A stretch of 7,219 nt of DNA, from NCBI GenBank assembly GCA_035636095.1, contig DASPZU010000010.1:1-7219 (forward strand), read 5' to 3'. This document shows positions 1 to 5,925 of this stretch, one piece after another. Numbering within the stretch: position 1 is the stretch's first letter; each line of letters begins with the position of its first letter. The DNA comes from Gp7-AA10 sp035636095. Its GTDB lineage: Bacteria > Acidobacteriota > Thermoanaerobaculia > Gp7-AA8. The notes below the pieces were generated by a model. The model had not been told where the DNA came from and ran no database searches. It saw nothing but the letters and a program-made list of their open reading frames with translations. The position numbers and the translations under genes were made by a program.

Positions 1-2
1 GC

Positions 3-326
3 AGAATGCGCAAGCTCATCAAGGAAGCAGACCCGGACGTCGTCGAGGAGTGGAAGTGGATGGGCACTCCGATTTGGTCGCACGACGGCATCATCTGCAC
101 TGGCGAATCCTACAAGAATGTCGTGAAGCTTACCTTCTCCAGGGGCGCGTCTCTGAAGGATCCGGCCCGTCTCTTCAACTCGAGTCTCGACGGAAACACA
201 CGCCGCGCGATCGACATCCACGAAGGAGAAGAAGTTGACGAGTCCGCCTTCAAGGCACTCGTTCGCCAAGCGGTCGCCCTCAACAGTTCTGGCAAGTCGA
301 AACCTTCGAAGAAAGCGAAGTCCTAA
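3..326 (+). CDS. DUF1801-like (YdhG-type) small protein, 5' end outside window
   Basis: The function is not established. DUF1801 is a small alpha/beta fold found in many soil bacteria and in the YdhG family, and no enzyme activity can be read from this sequence. The assignment rests on the pattern of an early E-E-x-K-W block (residues 14-18 from the ATG at position 6), a P-x-W, an aromatic Y-K stretch leading to K-L-x-F, then G-x-x-L-x-D-P and a closing A-L-V-R-Q-A helix. The last dozen residues are rich in Lys and Ser and look like a flexible basic tail. The frame stays open to the left edge, and family members usually have more residues before the K-W block, so the true start probably lies upstream; position 6 is only the first ATG visible. 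No ribosome binding site can be judged. The gene converges on the DUF4198-like gene and appears unrelated to the rest of the window. Confidence 0.72.
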   Translation, partial: RMRKLIKEADPDVVEEWKWMGTPIWSHDGIICTGESYKNVVKLTFSRGASLKDPARLFNSSLDGNTRRAIDIHEGEEVDESAFKALVRQAVALNSSGKSKPSKKAKS

Positions 327-348
327 GGGATTCCGCCCGGAACAGGTC

Positions 349-380
349 CGACATCGGGGTGGCGGAGGTGTCGTTCCGCC
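349..380. other. Overlapping inverted repeats in convergent gap, possible weak terminator
   Basis: The 226-bp gap between the convergent genes (327-552) holds two mutually exclusive hairpins. One pairs 349-355 with 367-373 (seven pairs, including one G-T). The other pairs GGCGGA at 361-366 with TCCGCC at 375-380 around an 8-nt loop. Neither is followed by a T-run on either strand, so a standard intrinsic terminator is not supported. A nine-base direct repeat, TTCCGCCCG, also occurs at 331-339 and 374-382. GC-rich DNA produces such pairings by chance. I see no gene in the rest of the gap. Confidence 0.2.
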
Positions 381-552
381 CGAGCGTACCCAGGTTGAAT
401 ACTTGCCGCAGCAGACCGCGAAATCAATCGGCGCCTAACTCCATATCGGCGGTTCGGGACGGGGCCGCGTCACGTCGCACGATCGCGGAGGAAACGAAGG
501 CGCCCATAGCGAATCCTATGAGCAGGCGCTCATTGCGCGCATTCCGGCCGCG

Positions 553-1245
553 TCACTTGATCTCGAACGTGAGCGTGCTCGTGTCGACGAGCCAATGCTC
601 CGGCTGTTGTGGATCGGGACGGCGATACGTCGTCACGACCATGTAGCGGCCCGGCTCCTGGTACGGAAAGTTCATGCCTCCATATTGAGCGGGCGCGCCG
701 CCTGCGATACGGCCGGCGCCCGCGCGGTACAGCTCCATCGGAAGGTCGCGAATCAGTTTATTCGTCGCCTTGTCCACGGCGATGAATCGCATCGGGTCGC
801 CCGGTTTCAGGCGCGGCCTTGGACCGTTCCACCCCTGCGGGTAAATCTCGAGGCCGAGGCCAGTTGAACGTTGCCAGTCAGCGCGCGGAGTGATCGTGCC
901 GCAGAAGATGAACGCTTTCGCGTGCTCGGTCTGCGTCTCGTTGCCGCTGACCGTCGGTGTGAAACTGACAGCGGCCATGACAACTCCGTCGTTGAGGACG
1001 TTCGCATCGAAGTCGAGCGACCGCGGCCCGACGGCCGGTTTCAACGCGACTCTCTGTTTCGGCAGATAGACGTACGCCTCCTTGACGCGAGCCGCATCGA
1101 TCGTCTCGCCCAGGTTCGGGAAAGCTGTGCCGCGCGTCGCGTGGATTGTGATTGCACCGCAATCGCCGTCCGGCACGATGTATGTCTGCCCGAATGCAGC
1201 GGGAGCGAGAGTCACAGCAATAGCAACAACCATCGGTCTGATCAT
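553..1245 (-). CDS. Exported DUF4198-like (NikM-type) protein
   Basis: This is a 230-residue secreted or periplasmic protein. Residues 1-19 form a signal peptide: a short basic start, a hydrophobic run, then A-A-F-G before Q20. The mature part looks like all-beta. The order of a substituted G-x-x-F-P segment (40-43), an A-Y-V-Y strand (57-60), a V-V-M-A-A-V strand (88-93), L-E-I-Y-P (132-136), L-x-P-G-D followed by M-R-F (146-153), an N-F-P-Y-Q-E-P-G-R-Y turn and a final W-L-V-D strand resembles DUF4198 proteins, a family that includes NikM-like proteins of nickel uptake. No transporter genes adjoin it, so a metal-uptake role should not be assumed. Cys29 and Cys115 could form a disulfide in the mature protein. 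The start has GGAGG at 1258-1262, 12 nt upstream, which is rather far; Met5 is an alternative. It lies 118 bp downstream of the DoxX gene on the same strand, and probably has its own promoter. Confidence 0.68.
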   Translation of the reverse strand: MIRPMVVAIAVTLAPAAFGQTYIVPDGDCGAITIHATRGTAFPNLGETIDAARVKEAYVYLPKQRVALKPAVGPRSLDFDANVLNDGVVMAAVSFTPTVSGNETQTEHAKAFIFCGTITPRADWQRSTGLGLEIYPQGWNGPRPRLKPGDPMRFIAVDKATNKLIRDLPMELYRAGAGRIAGGAPAQYGGMNFPYQEPGRYMVVTTYRRPDPQQPEHWLVDTSTLTFEIK

Positions 1246-1292
1246 TTCCGTTCTGTGCCTCCATCGTCTTACGACGGCTGAATGCGCCTGAC

Positions 1293-1322
1293 GTTACAAC
1301 AAATCGAAAATCGTTGGGACAA
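1293..1322 (-). promoter_or_regulatory. Possible sigma70-like promoter for the DUF4198-like gene
   Basis: On the minus strand, TTGTCC (1317-1322) and TGTAAC (1293-1298) match the -35 and -10 consensus at four of six bases each, with an 18-bp spacer. They lie in the 118-bp gap between the DoxX gene and the DUF4198-like gene, the most AT-rich part of that gap. This would let the downstream gene be transcribed independently of the operon. Matches of this quality are common by chance. Confidence 0.28.
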
Positions 1323-1363
1323 ACGTGGACTGCAACAGCGGCGTCCATCTGGAGTTGCGCTGC

Positions 1364-1795
1364 CTAACCCGTGGAGGGTCGCAGAATAGCGTCGATGGAA
1401 TATCGGTCCCAATCGCGCGGCAGCAGCAACACCAGCAGCACCAGCGCCAGGCGCGGGATGACGTGTTCGTGAAACGCGTAGAGCGGTTTGTCGAGAAGAT
1501 GGCCGAAGGTCACGATCACCAGAACGAAGCCGAGGCTGAGGAGGGCGGGGCGGGTTTGAAAGCCGAAGATCACGAGTCCGCCGGCGATCAATTCCACGAA
1601 CGGAATCGTGAATCCGACTGCCCACAATGACCAGGTCGGGAGAAACGTGTTCTGAAACGGCAGGAAATATCGCTGCACGTGGCCGACCGGTCCAAGCTGG
1701 AAGACCTTCCACAGGCCGGCCATGAAAAAAATCAGGCCGACAACGGCACGCGCGAAGAAGATGGCCCAGGCCCTCGCTGCGCGATCGTCGATCAC
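1364..1795 (-). CDS. DoxX-family four-helix membrane protein
   Basis: This is an inner-membrane protein of 143 residues, normal length for the DoxX family. Four hydrophobic segments lie at about residues 10-33, 57-79, 84-102 and 110-126. Family hallmarks are the first-helix motif L-I-F-F-M-A-G-L-W-K (21-30) and the second-helix E-L-I-A-G-G-L-V-I-F-G ending in Q-T-R-P-A (68-84). The family is named for a subunit of archaeal thiosulfate:quinone oxidoreductase; a mycobacterial DoxX acts in a membrane complex with superoxide dismutase and a rhodanese. Many DoxX proteins have no known role, and no cofactor site is evident here. The start is GTG, chosen because it overlaps the TGA of VWA-like protein B by four bases (GTGA, 1792-1795), indicating translational coupling. 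No good ribosome binding site is present at the normal distance, which fits re-initiation by ribosomes finishing the upstream gene. Confidence 0.85.
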   Translation of the reverse strand: MIDDRAARAWAIFFARAVVGLIFFMAGLWKVFQLGPVGHVQRYFLPFQNTFLPTWSLWAVGFTIPFVELIAGGLVIFGFQTRPALLSLGFVLVIVTFGHLLDKPLYAFHEHVIPRLALVLLVLLLPRDWDRYSIDAILRPSTG

Positions 1796-3774
1796 TGCGC
1801 GATCGGAACGCTCACCTTCTTCGCGTCGCTCGCTCCCTTGGTGTGAACGGTGATGTCGAGCGACGCGGCCTTGGCGTCCTCAGGATTGAGCTGCAGCACG
1901 AACGCTGATCCGGAGCGTCCGAGGATGGTCGTTTTGGGCGTGGTCTCGAAGGTGATGTCCTCCGGTTTCGCGCCATAAACGAAGAGCGCGACTTTTCCGC
2001 GAGCGGTGGCGCTCGGAATGAACTGTTGGCCGTTGAGCACGAACGGATAGGCAGCGTTCGCGTCGTGCGAATTCCCTTTCACCAGAACCCAATTCACCTG
2101 GTCGTCGATGGGCACGGGTTGCAATGACGCCGCCTCGTTGGCGCTCGGCACGGTGATGTCAGTGCGGCCGAAGCCGCGCCGATCGGTCTCGATCTCGCGC
2201 ACCAGCGATTTCACGGCATAGCGTCCGGGCGGAAGCGAGAGGGTGGCGTAGTACTTGATGCCGGTCGCGCGCAGCCGATCGCCGACCTTCTTCAAATCGA
2301 AACCGATCCGTTGATAGAGCCGGTCGCGGACGATGCCATCCTGATCGAAGGCGTAGATGAAAACTTCGACGTTGGCGGCGTTGGCGTGAAGGTCCTTCAT
2401 CACGTCGCCGCCGTTGATCTCGAGGATCACGGGCACCTGCGCGTTCTTTCCGTTGCCGGGAAAGGCCGCCGACAGCGCAGCGAGGTGCACGTCCGCCTGC
2501 GCGATGTCGTTGACGATGATCTCGGCGTTGCTGAGCGCGCGCTCGGCCGGCGTCTCGCCGCCGCCTTCGTAGTAGCCGGCGCGATGCGAAACGCGCCCAC
2601 CCGGCACATTGACCAGCTTCACTCTCAAATTATGAAAGGTCCCCGATTTCAGCGTCGGGGCCTGGAATCCGAGGACGTAGACGACTTCCTGCTGGCGAAG
2701 CATGCGGTCGAAGTTGGTCTTGAGATTGTTGACATTCTCGAAGACCTCGCCGCCGGTCGGACGGGCGAGGAGGAACAGTCCGGCGTTGGAGTTGATGCTG
2801 CTCCCCTGCTGAATGTCGTTCTGAACGCGGATGCCCTGGATGTCGATGGCGTTCAACACCACGTCGGACTGGCGGAAGAACTGCGCCATGCGGTCGAGGA
2901 TGGTCATGCTGGCGGTATTGCCGAAGCGCGCGTCGTTGTCGACGTTGTAAAACTGACCGCGCAGGACCTGTTCGTTTTCGTTGGCAGCTTCCTGCCCCGC
3001 GCGCACATCGCGACCCTGAAGATATTTTGCGTCGAATCCCTCGCTGAGCAGCACGACCTGCTTGCGTCCGGGAACGGCGCGAAGCATCTTCGCCAACTGT
3101 CCGAGAAAATCGACTTCCTTTTCGATGCGCTGCCGAACAGCGCCTTCGTTCACGCGTTTCATCGAGGCCGCCATCAGCCGCTGTTCTTCATCGGCCATGG
3201 CGCGATTCCCGCCGCCGGAGCTGAGCCCCGGATCTTCTGCGGGAGCCTGAAAGGATTCCGTTTGATTGGCGATCTGCAGCGGATCGGCTCCGCGAAAACC
3301 GCGCGGATCGTCGATGGTCGACGCTACCAGCGCGCGATCGGTGGTGAAAGCGGACAGCATTCGGAAACCGCGATCGGGTTCGACGGTCCCGACCGCGACC
3401 AGATCGCGCGGCTGCACGCTCTCCTTGATGAACTTGCGGGCTGCCTCCTGCGCGCGCGCCAGCGAGTTCGGCGATGAGTAGCCGAGATCGAAGAGGAGCA
3501 TGAACTGACGGCGGGCGCTCGGATTGAGCGGAGAAATCGCGCTGACCGACTCGGTCGATGCGAAGTCGATCTTGTCGAACGACGTGATGGCGCGCTTTGT
3601 GCCGTTGTCGGTCAGCTCGAAATTCGCGGCCGTCAGACCGCGGACGGGATTGCCACCGGAGTCGACCACGGTCACCGGAACTTCCACGACGTAGACGTTG
3701 ACCGTCTCTTTGACTTGCGCGAAGAGGCCGATCGTGGCAGCCAGAATCGCGATGCACCAAATCGTCCGCTTCAT
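1792..3774 (-). CDS. Exported VWA-like protein B (VWFA-related, acidobacterial type)
   Basis: This is a 660-residue secreted protein, second gene of the operon. Residues 1-19 form a signal peptide (M-K-R-T, hydrophobic core, then L-F-A before Q20). Residues 24-70 make a small beta domain with V-P-V-T-V-V-D-x-x-G-N-P-V-R-G-L and N-F-E-L-T-D-N-G, typical of acidobacterial VWFA-related proteins. The VWA-like domain runs from about 88 to 370. Its first strand F-M-L-L-F-D-L-G-Y-S carries D96, G98 and S100 where a MIDAS metal site has D-x-S-x-S, so one ligand serine is glycine; A-F-T-T-D-R (142-147) is the later threonine loop. Residues 166-215 are a polar linker differing from protein A. The segment 410-660 matches no domain I can name but is strongly shared with protein A. 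The ATG overlaps the upstream TGA by four bases (ATGA, 3771-3774). Ligand and function are unknown; VWA domains generally bind protein partners. Confidence 0.85.
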   Translation of the reverse strand: MKRTIWCIAILAATIGLFAQVKETVNVYVVEVPVTVVDSGGNPVRGLTAANFELTDNGTKRAITSFDKIDFASTESVSAISPLNPSARRQFMLLFDLGYSSPNSLARAQEAARKFIKESVQPRDLVAVGTVEPDRGFRMLSAFTTDRALVASTIDDPRGFRGADPLQIANQTESFQAPAEDPGLSSGGGNRAMADEEQRLMAASMKRVNEGAVRQRIEKEVDFLGQLAKMLRAVPGRKQVVLLSEGFDAKYLQGRDVRAGQEAANENEQVLRGQFYNVDNDARFGNTASMTILDRMAQFFRQSDVVLNAIDIQGIRVQNDIQQGSSINSNAGLFLLARPTGGEVFENVNNLKTNFDRMLRQQEVVYVLGFQAPTLKSGTFHNLRVKLVNVPGGRVSHRAGYYEGGGETPAERALSNAEIIVNDIAQADVHLAALSAAFPGNGKNAQVPVILEINGGDVMKDLHANAANVEVFIYAFDQDGIVRDRLYQRIGFDLKKVGDRLRATGIKYYATLSLPPGRYAVKSLVREIETDRRGFGRTDITVPSANEAASLQPVPIDDQVNWVLVKGNSHDANAAYPFVLNGQQFIPSATARGKVALFVYGAKPEDITFETTPKTTILGRSGSAFVLQLNPEDAKAASLDITVHTKGASDAKKVSVPIAQ

Positions 3775-5831
3775 CGCGTTGCTCCTTTCGAGCTCACCAC
3801 CGTCAAGGGCATGCTCGACTTCCGCTCCTCAGCTGATCCTTTCTTGTGAATGGTGACATCGAGCCGGGCCGCGCCGTGTTCCGAATCGTCGGGCGCGTAT
3901 TGGAACATCAGCTTGGTGACGTCATCGCCCTGCAGTTGCTTCACCATTCTTGGGTTCGCGAAATGCGCTTTGCCGTTGGCATCGCGGACCGTGGTTTCCC
4001 ACGTCACTTCATCGGCCGCGGCGTTGTAGACGAACACTGCAAATTGCCGCGGCTCGCCGTTGCGCACGCTGACCGCAGCGCTGGGGATGAACGGCTCGCC
4101 GTTGATCTGAAAGGGATAGGCGGCATTGGTGGTGTCGTGTGAGCCGCCTTTGACCATCAGCCACTTGCCAGGTTCCTCGAAAAAGAAGGGCGGCAGCACG
4201 GCAACATCGCTGGGCGGCGGTACGACCACATCCACGCGCGCGTATCCTTTCTTGTCGCTTTCGGGCACGCGCACGAGACTCTTCACGGCGTACCGGCCTT
4301 CGGGCAGACTCAATGTCGCGTAGTACTTGATGCCGCTGGCCTTCAGTTTTTCGCCGACTTTCGCGGTGTCCAGCGACAGGCGCTGGAACATGCGATCGCG
4401 GACGATGCCATCCTCGTCAAATGCATAGACATAAATCTCTACATTAAATTGTGAGGTTTTTATGTCGCGGGCCAGGTCGGCGCCGTTGATTTCGAGGATC
4501 ACCGGCACCTGAGCGTTTTCCCTGGTGGGGAATGACGCGGCCAGCGTGGCCACCCCGATGTCGGATTGGGGAAGGTCATTGAGCACGATCTCGGCATTGG
4601 TGAGCGTGCGCTCGAGGGCGTTCTCGCCGCCGGCTTCGTAGTAGCCGGCGCGATTGAAAATGCGGACGCCGCTGAGGCCGTGGACGCGAACCTTCAAGTC
4701 GTGAAACTTTCCCGGCGCGGCGGTCGGCGCCTGGAAACCGAGGATGTACACCACTTCCTGCTGGCGCAGCATGCGCTGCAGATCGTTGTCGAGATCGTTG
4801 GAATTGCGAAAAACCTGGCCGCCGGTTGGATTGGAGAGCAGAAAAAGCCCGTCGTTGGAATTGATCCTCGCGCCGAGCTCGAGATCGTTCTGCACGCGCA
4901 CGCCCCGAATATCGACCCCGTGCAGCACCACATCCGATCCTCGGAAGGCGCGCGACATCTGATCGAGGATGGAGAGACTGGCGGTATTGCCGTAGCGCAG
5001 GTCGGAATCGACTTTGTACGCCTCGCCATGCTCGACCAGCGACATCTCTTCCATGGCGTCGCTGATGGCGCGTGCGTCGCGGCCCTGCACCAGCCGCGGA
5101 TCGAAACCCTCCGAGAAGAAAACGACCTGCTTGCGCCCGGGAAGCATGCGCAGCGTGCGCGCCAGGGCACCCAGGAGGCTGACCTGACGCTCGATGCGGC
5201 TGCGGTTGAATTGATCGTTGAGCCGGTTCTGTCCGCGCTGAATCTCTTTGACGAAGTCGTCGACGCCGTGATTGTCGGTATTGACCTGGACAGTGACGGC
5301 CGGATCCGGATCGAATGTTTGCGCGCCGCTGATCTGCAGCGGATCGCTGGACCGGAAGTTGACCGGACTCGAAACCGCGGAAGCCAGCATGTTGCGGTCG
5401 GTCGTGAAGGCTGTCAACAGGCGAAACCCGCGCTCGACATCGATGGTCCCGATGGCGGCCAGATCGCGCCGCTGCATGCTGCGGGCGATGAAGTTTCGCG
5501 CCGCTTCCTGCGCTTTGGTCCGGCCGAGCGGCGATGCGAACGAGAGATCGAACAGCAGCAGAAAACTGCGGCGCGCAGCCGGATTCAACGGCGATGCCGT
5601 CCGCACCTGTGACGCGAAATCGATCGTCTCGAATGTCGTAATGGCGCGCTTCTGTCCCTGATCGATCAGCTCGAACTTGTCTGCGGTCAGGCCGCGAACG
5701 GGATTGCCGTTGCGATCCACGACCGTGACGGGAACTTCGATGAGGTTGACGTTGACGGTTTCGCGAAGCTGACCAAAAGCGAAGCCTGCCCATAGGAGGA
5801 GGAAGCTCGTTACCGGGACGAGCGGTCGCAT
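3771..5831 (-). CDS. Exported VWA-like protein A (VWFA-related, acidobacterial type)
   Basis: This is a 686-residue secreted protein, first gene of the operon and a diverged tandem paralogue of the next. I place the start at 5831 rather than the in-frame ATG at 5864, because AGGGAGA (5840-5846) lies 8 nt upstream and residue 1 then opens a clean signal peptide: M-R-P, hydrophobic core, A-F-G before Q21. A small beta domain follows (about 24-70, V-P-V-T-V-V-D-x-N-G-N-P-V-R-G-L). The VWA-like domain spans about 87-370; its metal-site strand reads D95-L-S97-F-A99, so the third MIDAS position is alanine. A-F-T-T-D-R recurs at 141-146, P-G-R-K-Q-V-V-F-F-S at 231-240 and V-V-Y-I-L-G-F-Q-A-P-T at 360-370. 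Residues 400-686 form an unnamed C-terminal region with blocks I-L-E-I-N-G and Y-Y-A-T-L-S-L-P-E-G-R-Y. The protein is slightly longer than its paralogue, mainly from small insertions near the C-terminus. The partner or ligand is unknown. Confidence 0.84.
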   Translation of the reverse strand: MRPLVPVTSFLLLWAGFAFGQLRETVNVNLIEVPVTVVDRNGNPVRGLTADKFELIDQGQKRAITTFETIDFASQVRTASPLNPAARRSFLLLFDLSFASPLGRTKAQEAARNFIARSMQRRDLAAIGTIDVERGFRLLTAFTTDRNMLASAVSSPVNFRSSDPLQISGAQTFDPDPAVTVQVNTDNHGVDDFVKEIQRGQNRLNDQFNRSRIERQVSLLGALARTLRMLPGRKQVVFFSEGFDPRLVQGRDARAISDAMEEMSLVEHGEAYKVDSDLRYGNTASLSILDQMSRAFRGSDVVLHGVDIRGVRVQNDLELGARINSNDGLFLLSNPTGGQVFRNSNDLDNDLQRMLRQQEVVYILGFQAPTAAPGKFHDLKVRVHGLSGVRIFNRAGYYEAGGENALERTLTNAEIVLNDLPQSDIGVATLAASFPTRENAQVPVILEINGADLARDIKTSQFNVEIYVYAFDEDGIVRDRMFQRLSLDTAKVGEKLKASGIKYYATLSLPEGRYAVKSLVRVPESDKKGYARVDVVVPPPSDVAVLPPFFFEEPGKWLMVKGGSHDTTNAAYPFQINGEPFIPSAAVSVRNGEPRQFAVFVYNAAADEVTWETTVRDANGKAHFANPRMVKQLQGDDVTKLMFQYAPDDSEHGAARLDVTIHKKGSAEERKSSMPLTVVSSKGATR
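3782..3788 (-). promoter_or_regulatory. Ribosome binding site for VWA-like protein B
   Basis: AAAGGAG on the minus strand lies 7 nt before the ATG at 3774 and inside the last codons of protein A. It fixes the start and shows that protein B has its own strong site even though it also overlaps the upstream stop codon. DoxX, by contrast, relies on the GTGA overlap without a clear site. Confidence 0.7.
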
Positions 5832-5839
5832 GGGGACAT

Positions 5840-5846
5840 TCTCCCT
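5840..5846 (-). promoter_or_regulatory. Ribosome binding site deciding the start of VWA-like protein A
   Basis: AGGGAGA on the minus strand lies 8 nt before the ATG at 5831. The alternative in-frame ATG at 5864 has no purine-rich site before it and would put eleven polar or charged residues ahead of the signal peptide, so 5831 is preferred. Confidence 0.65.
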
Positions 5847-5860
5847 GATCCGTGAAGAAT

Positions 5861-5877
5861 GCACGAGCCGGCCGTGC
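5861..5877. promoter_or_regulatory. Short inverted repeat in the divergent gap, possible operator
   Basis: GCACG (5861-5865) and CGTGC (5873-5877) are perfect inverted arms around a 7-bp centre that itself contains the palindrome GCCGGC. The repeat sits between the divergent VWA operon and the persulfide dioxygenase gene, overlapping the proposed -35 of the latter, where a repressor could act on both sides. The arms are short and GC-rich, so chance is a real alternative, and I do not recognise it as a known regulator site. Confidence 0.2.
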
Positions 5878-5902
5878 CATTCCTGTTACTTCTCGATAAA
5901 AT
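5874..5902 (+). promoter_or_regulatory. Possible promoter of the persulfide dioxygenase-rhodanese gene
   Basis: TAAAAT (5897-5902) matches the -10 consensus TATAAT at five of six bases, and GTGCCA (5874-5879) matches the -35 TTGACA at four of six, with a 17-bp spacer. Transcription would begin about 15-20 nt before the ATG at 5926, giving a short leader without a clear Shine-Dalgarno sequence. The AT-rich patch stands out in an otherwise GC-rich gap. Confidence 0.35.
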
Positions 5903-5925
5903 GTTGCTGTTCCACAAGCTCATCC

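Noticed and set aside
359..646. Possible small plus-strand gene in the convergent gap
   Set aside because: Its last third overlaps the 3' end of the DUF4198-like gene antisense, it has no ribosome binding site, and its Arg/Ser-rich product has no recognisable feature.
878..1348. Minus-strand 156-codon frame starting upstream of the DUF4198-like gene
   Set aside because: It overlaps that gene in another frame, lacks a signal peptide or motif, and its composition (Arg, Cys, Ser, His) is that of a shifted frame.
1421..1455. CAG/CAC-rich repeat-like stretch
   Set aside because: It is the opposite strand of Leu/Val codons in the last DoxX membrane helix, not a separate repeat.
2311..3477. Long plus-strand open frame of 388 codons opposite protein B
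   Set aside because: It is wholly antisense to a gene with a signal peptide, family motifs and a ribosome binding site. Its His/Val/Asp/Glu-rich, motif-free translation is what GC-rich genes give on the opposite strand.
4566..5612. Long plus-strand open frame of 348 codons opposite protein A, resembling the one opposite protein B
   Set aside because: The likeness of the two antisense translations first looked like a conserved overlapping gene pair, but both are in the same register opposite paralogous genes, so sense-strand homology explains it. The start has no ribosome binding site.
4576..5880. Minus-strand open frame of 434 codons overlapping the start of protein A in another frame
   Set aside because: The translation is extremely rich in Arg, Ala, Gln and Ser without motifs, typical of a shifted frame of a GC-rich gene.
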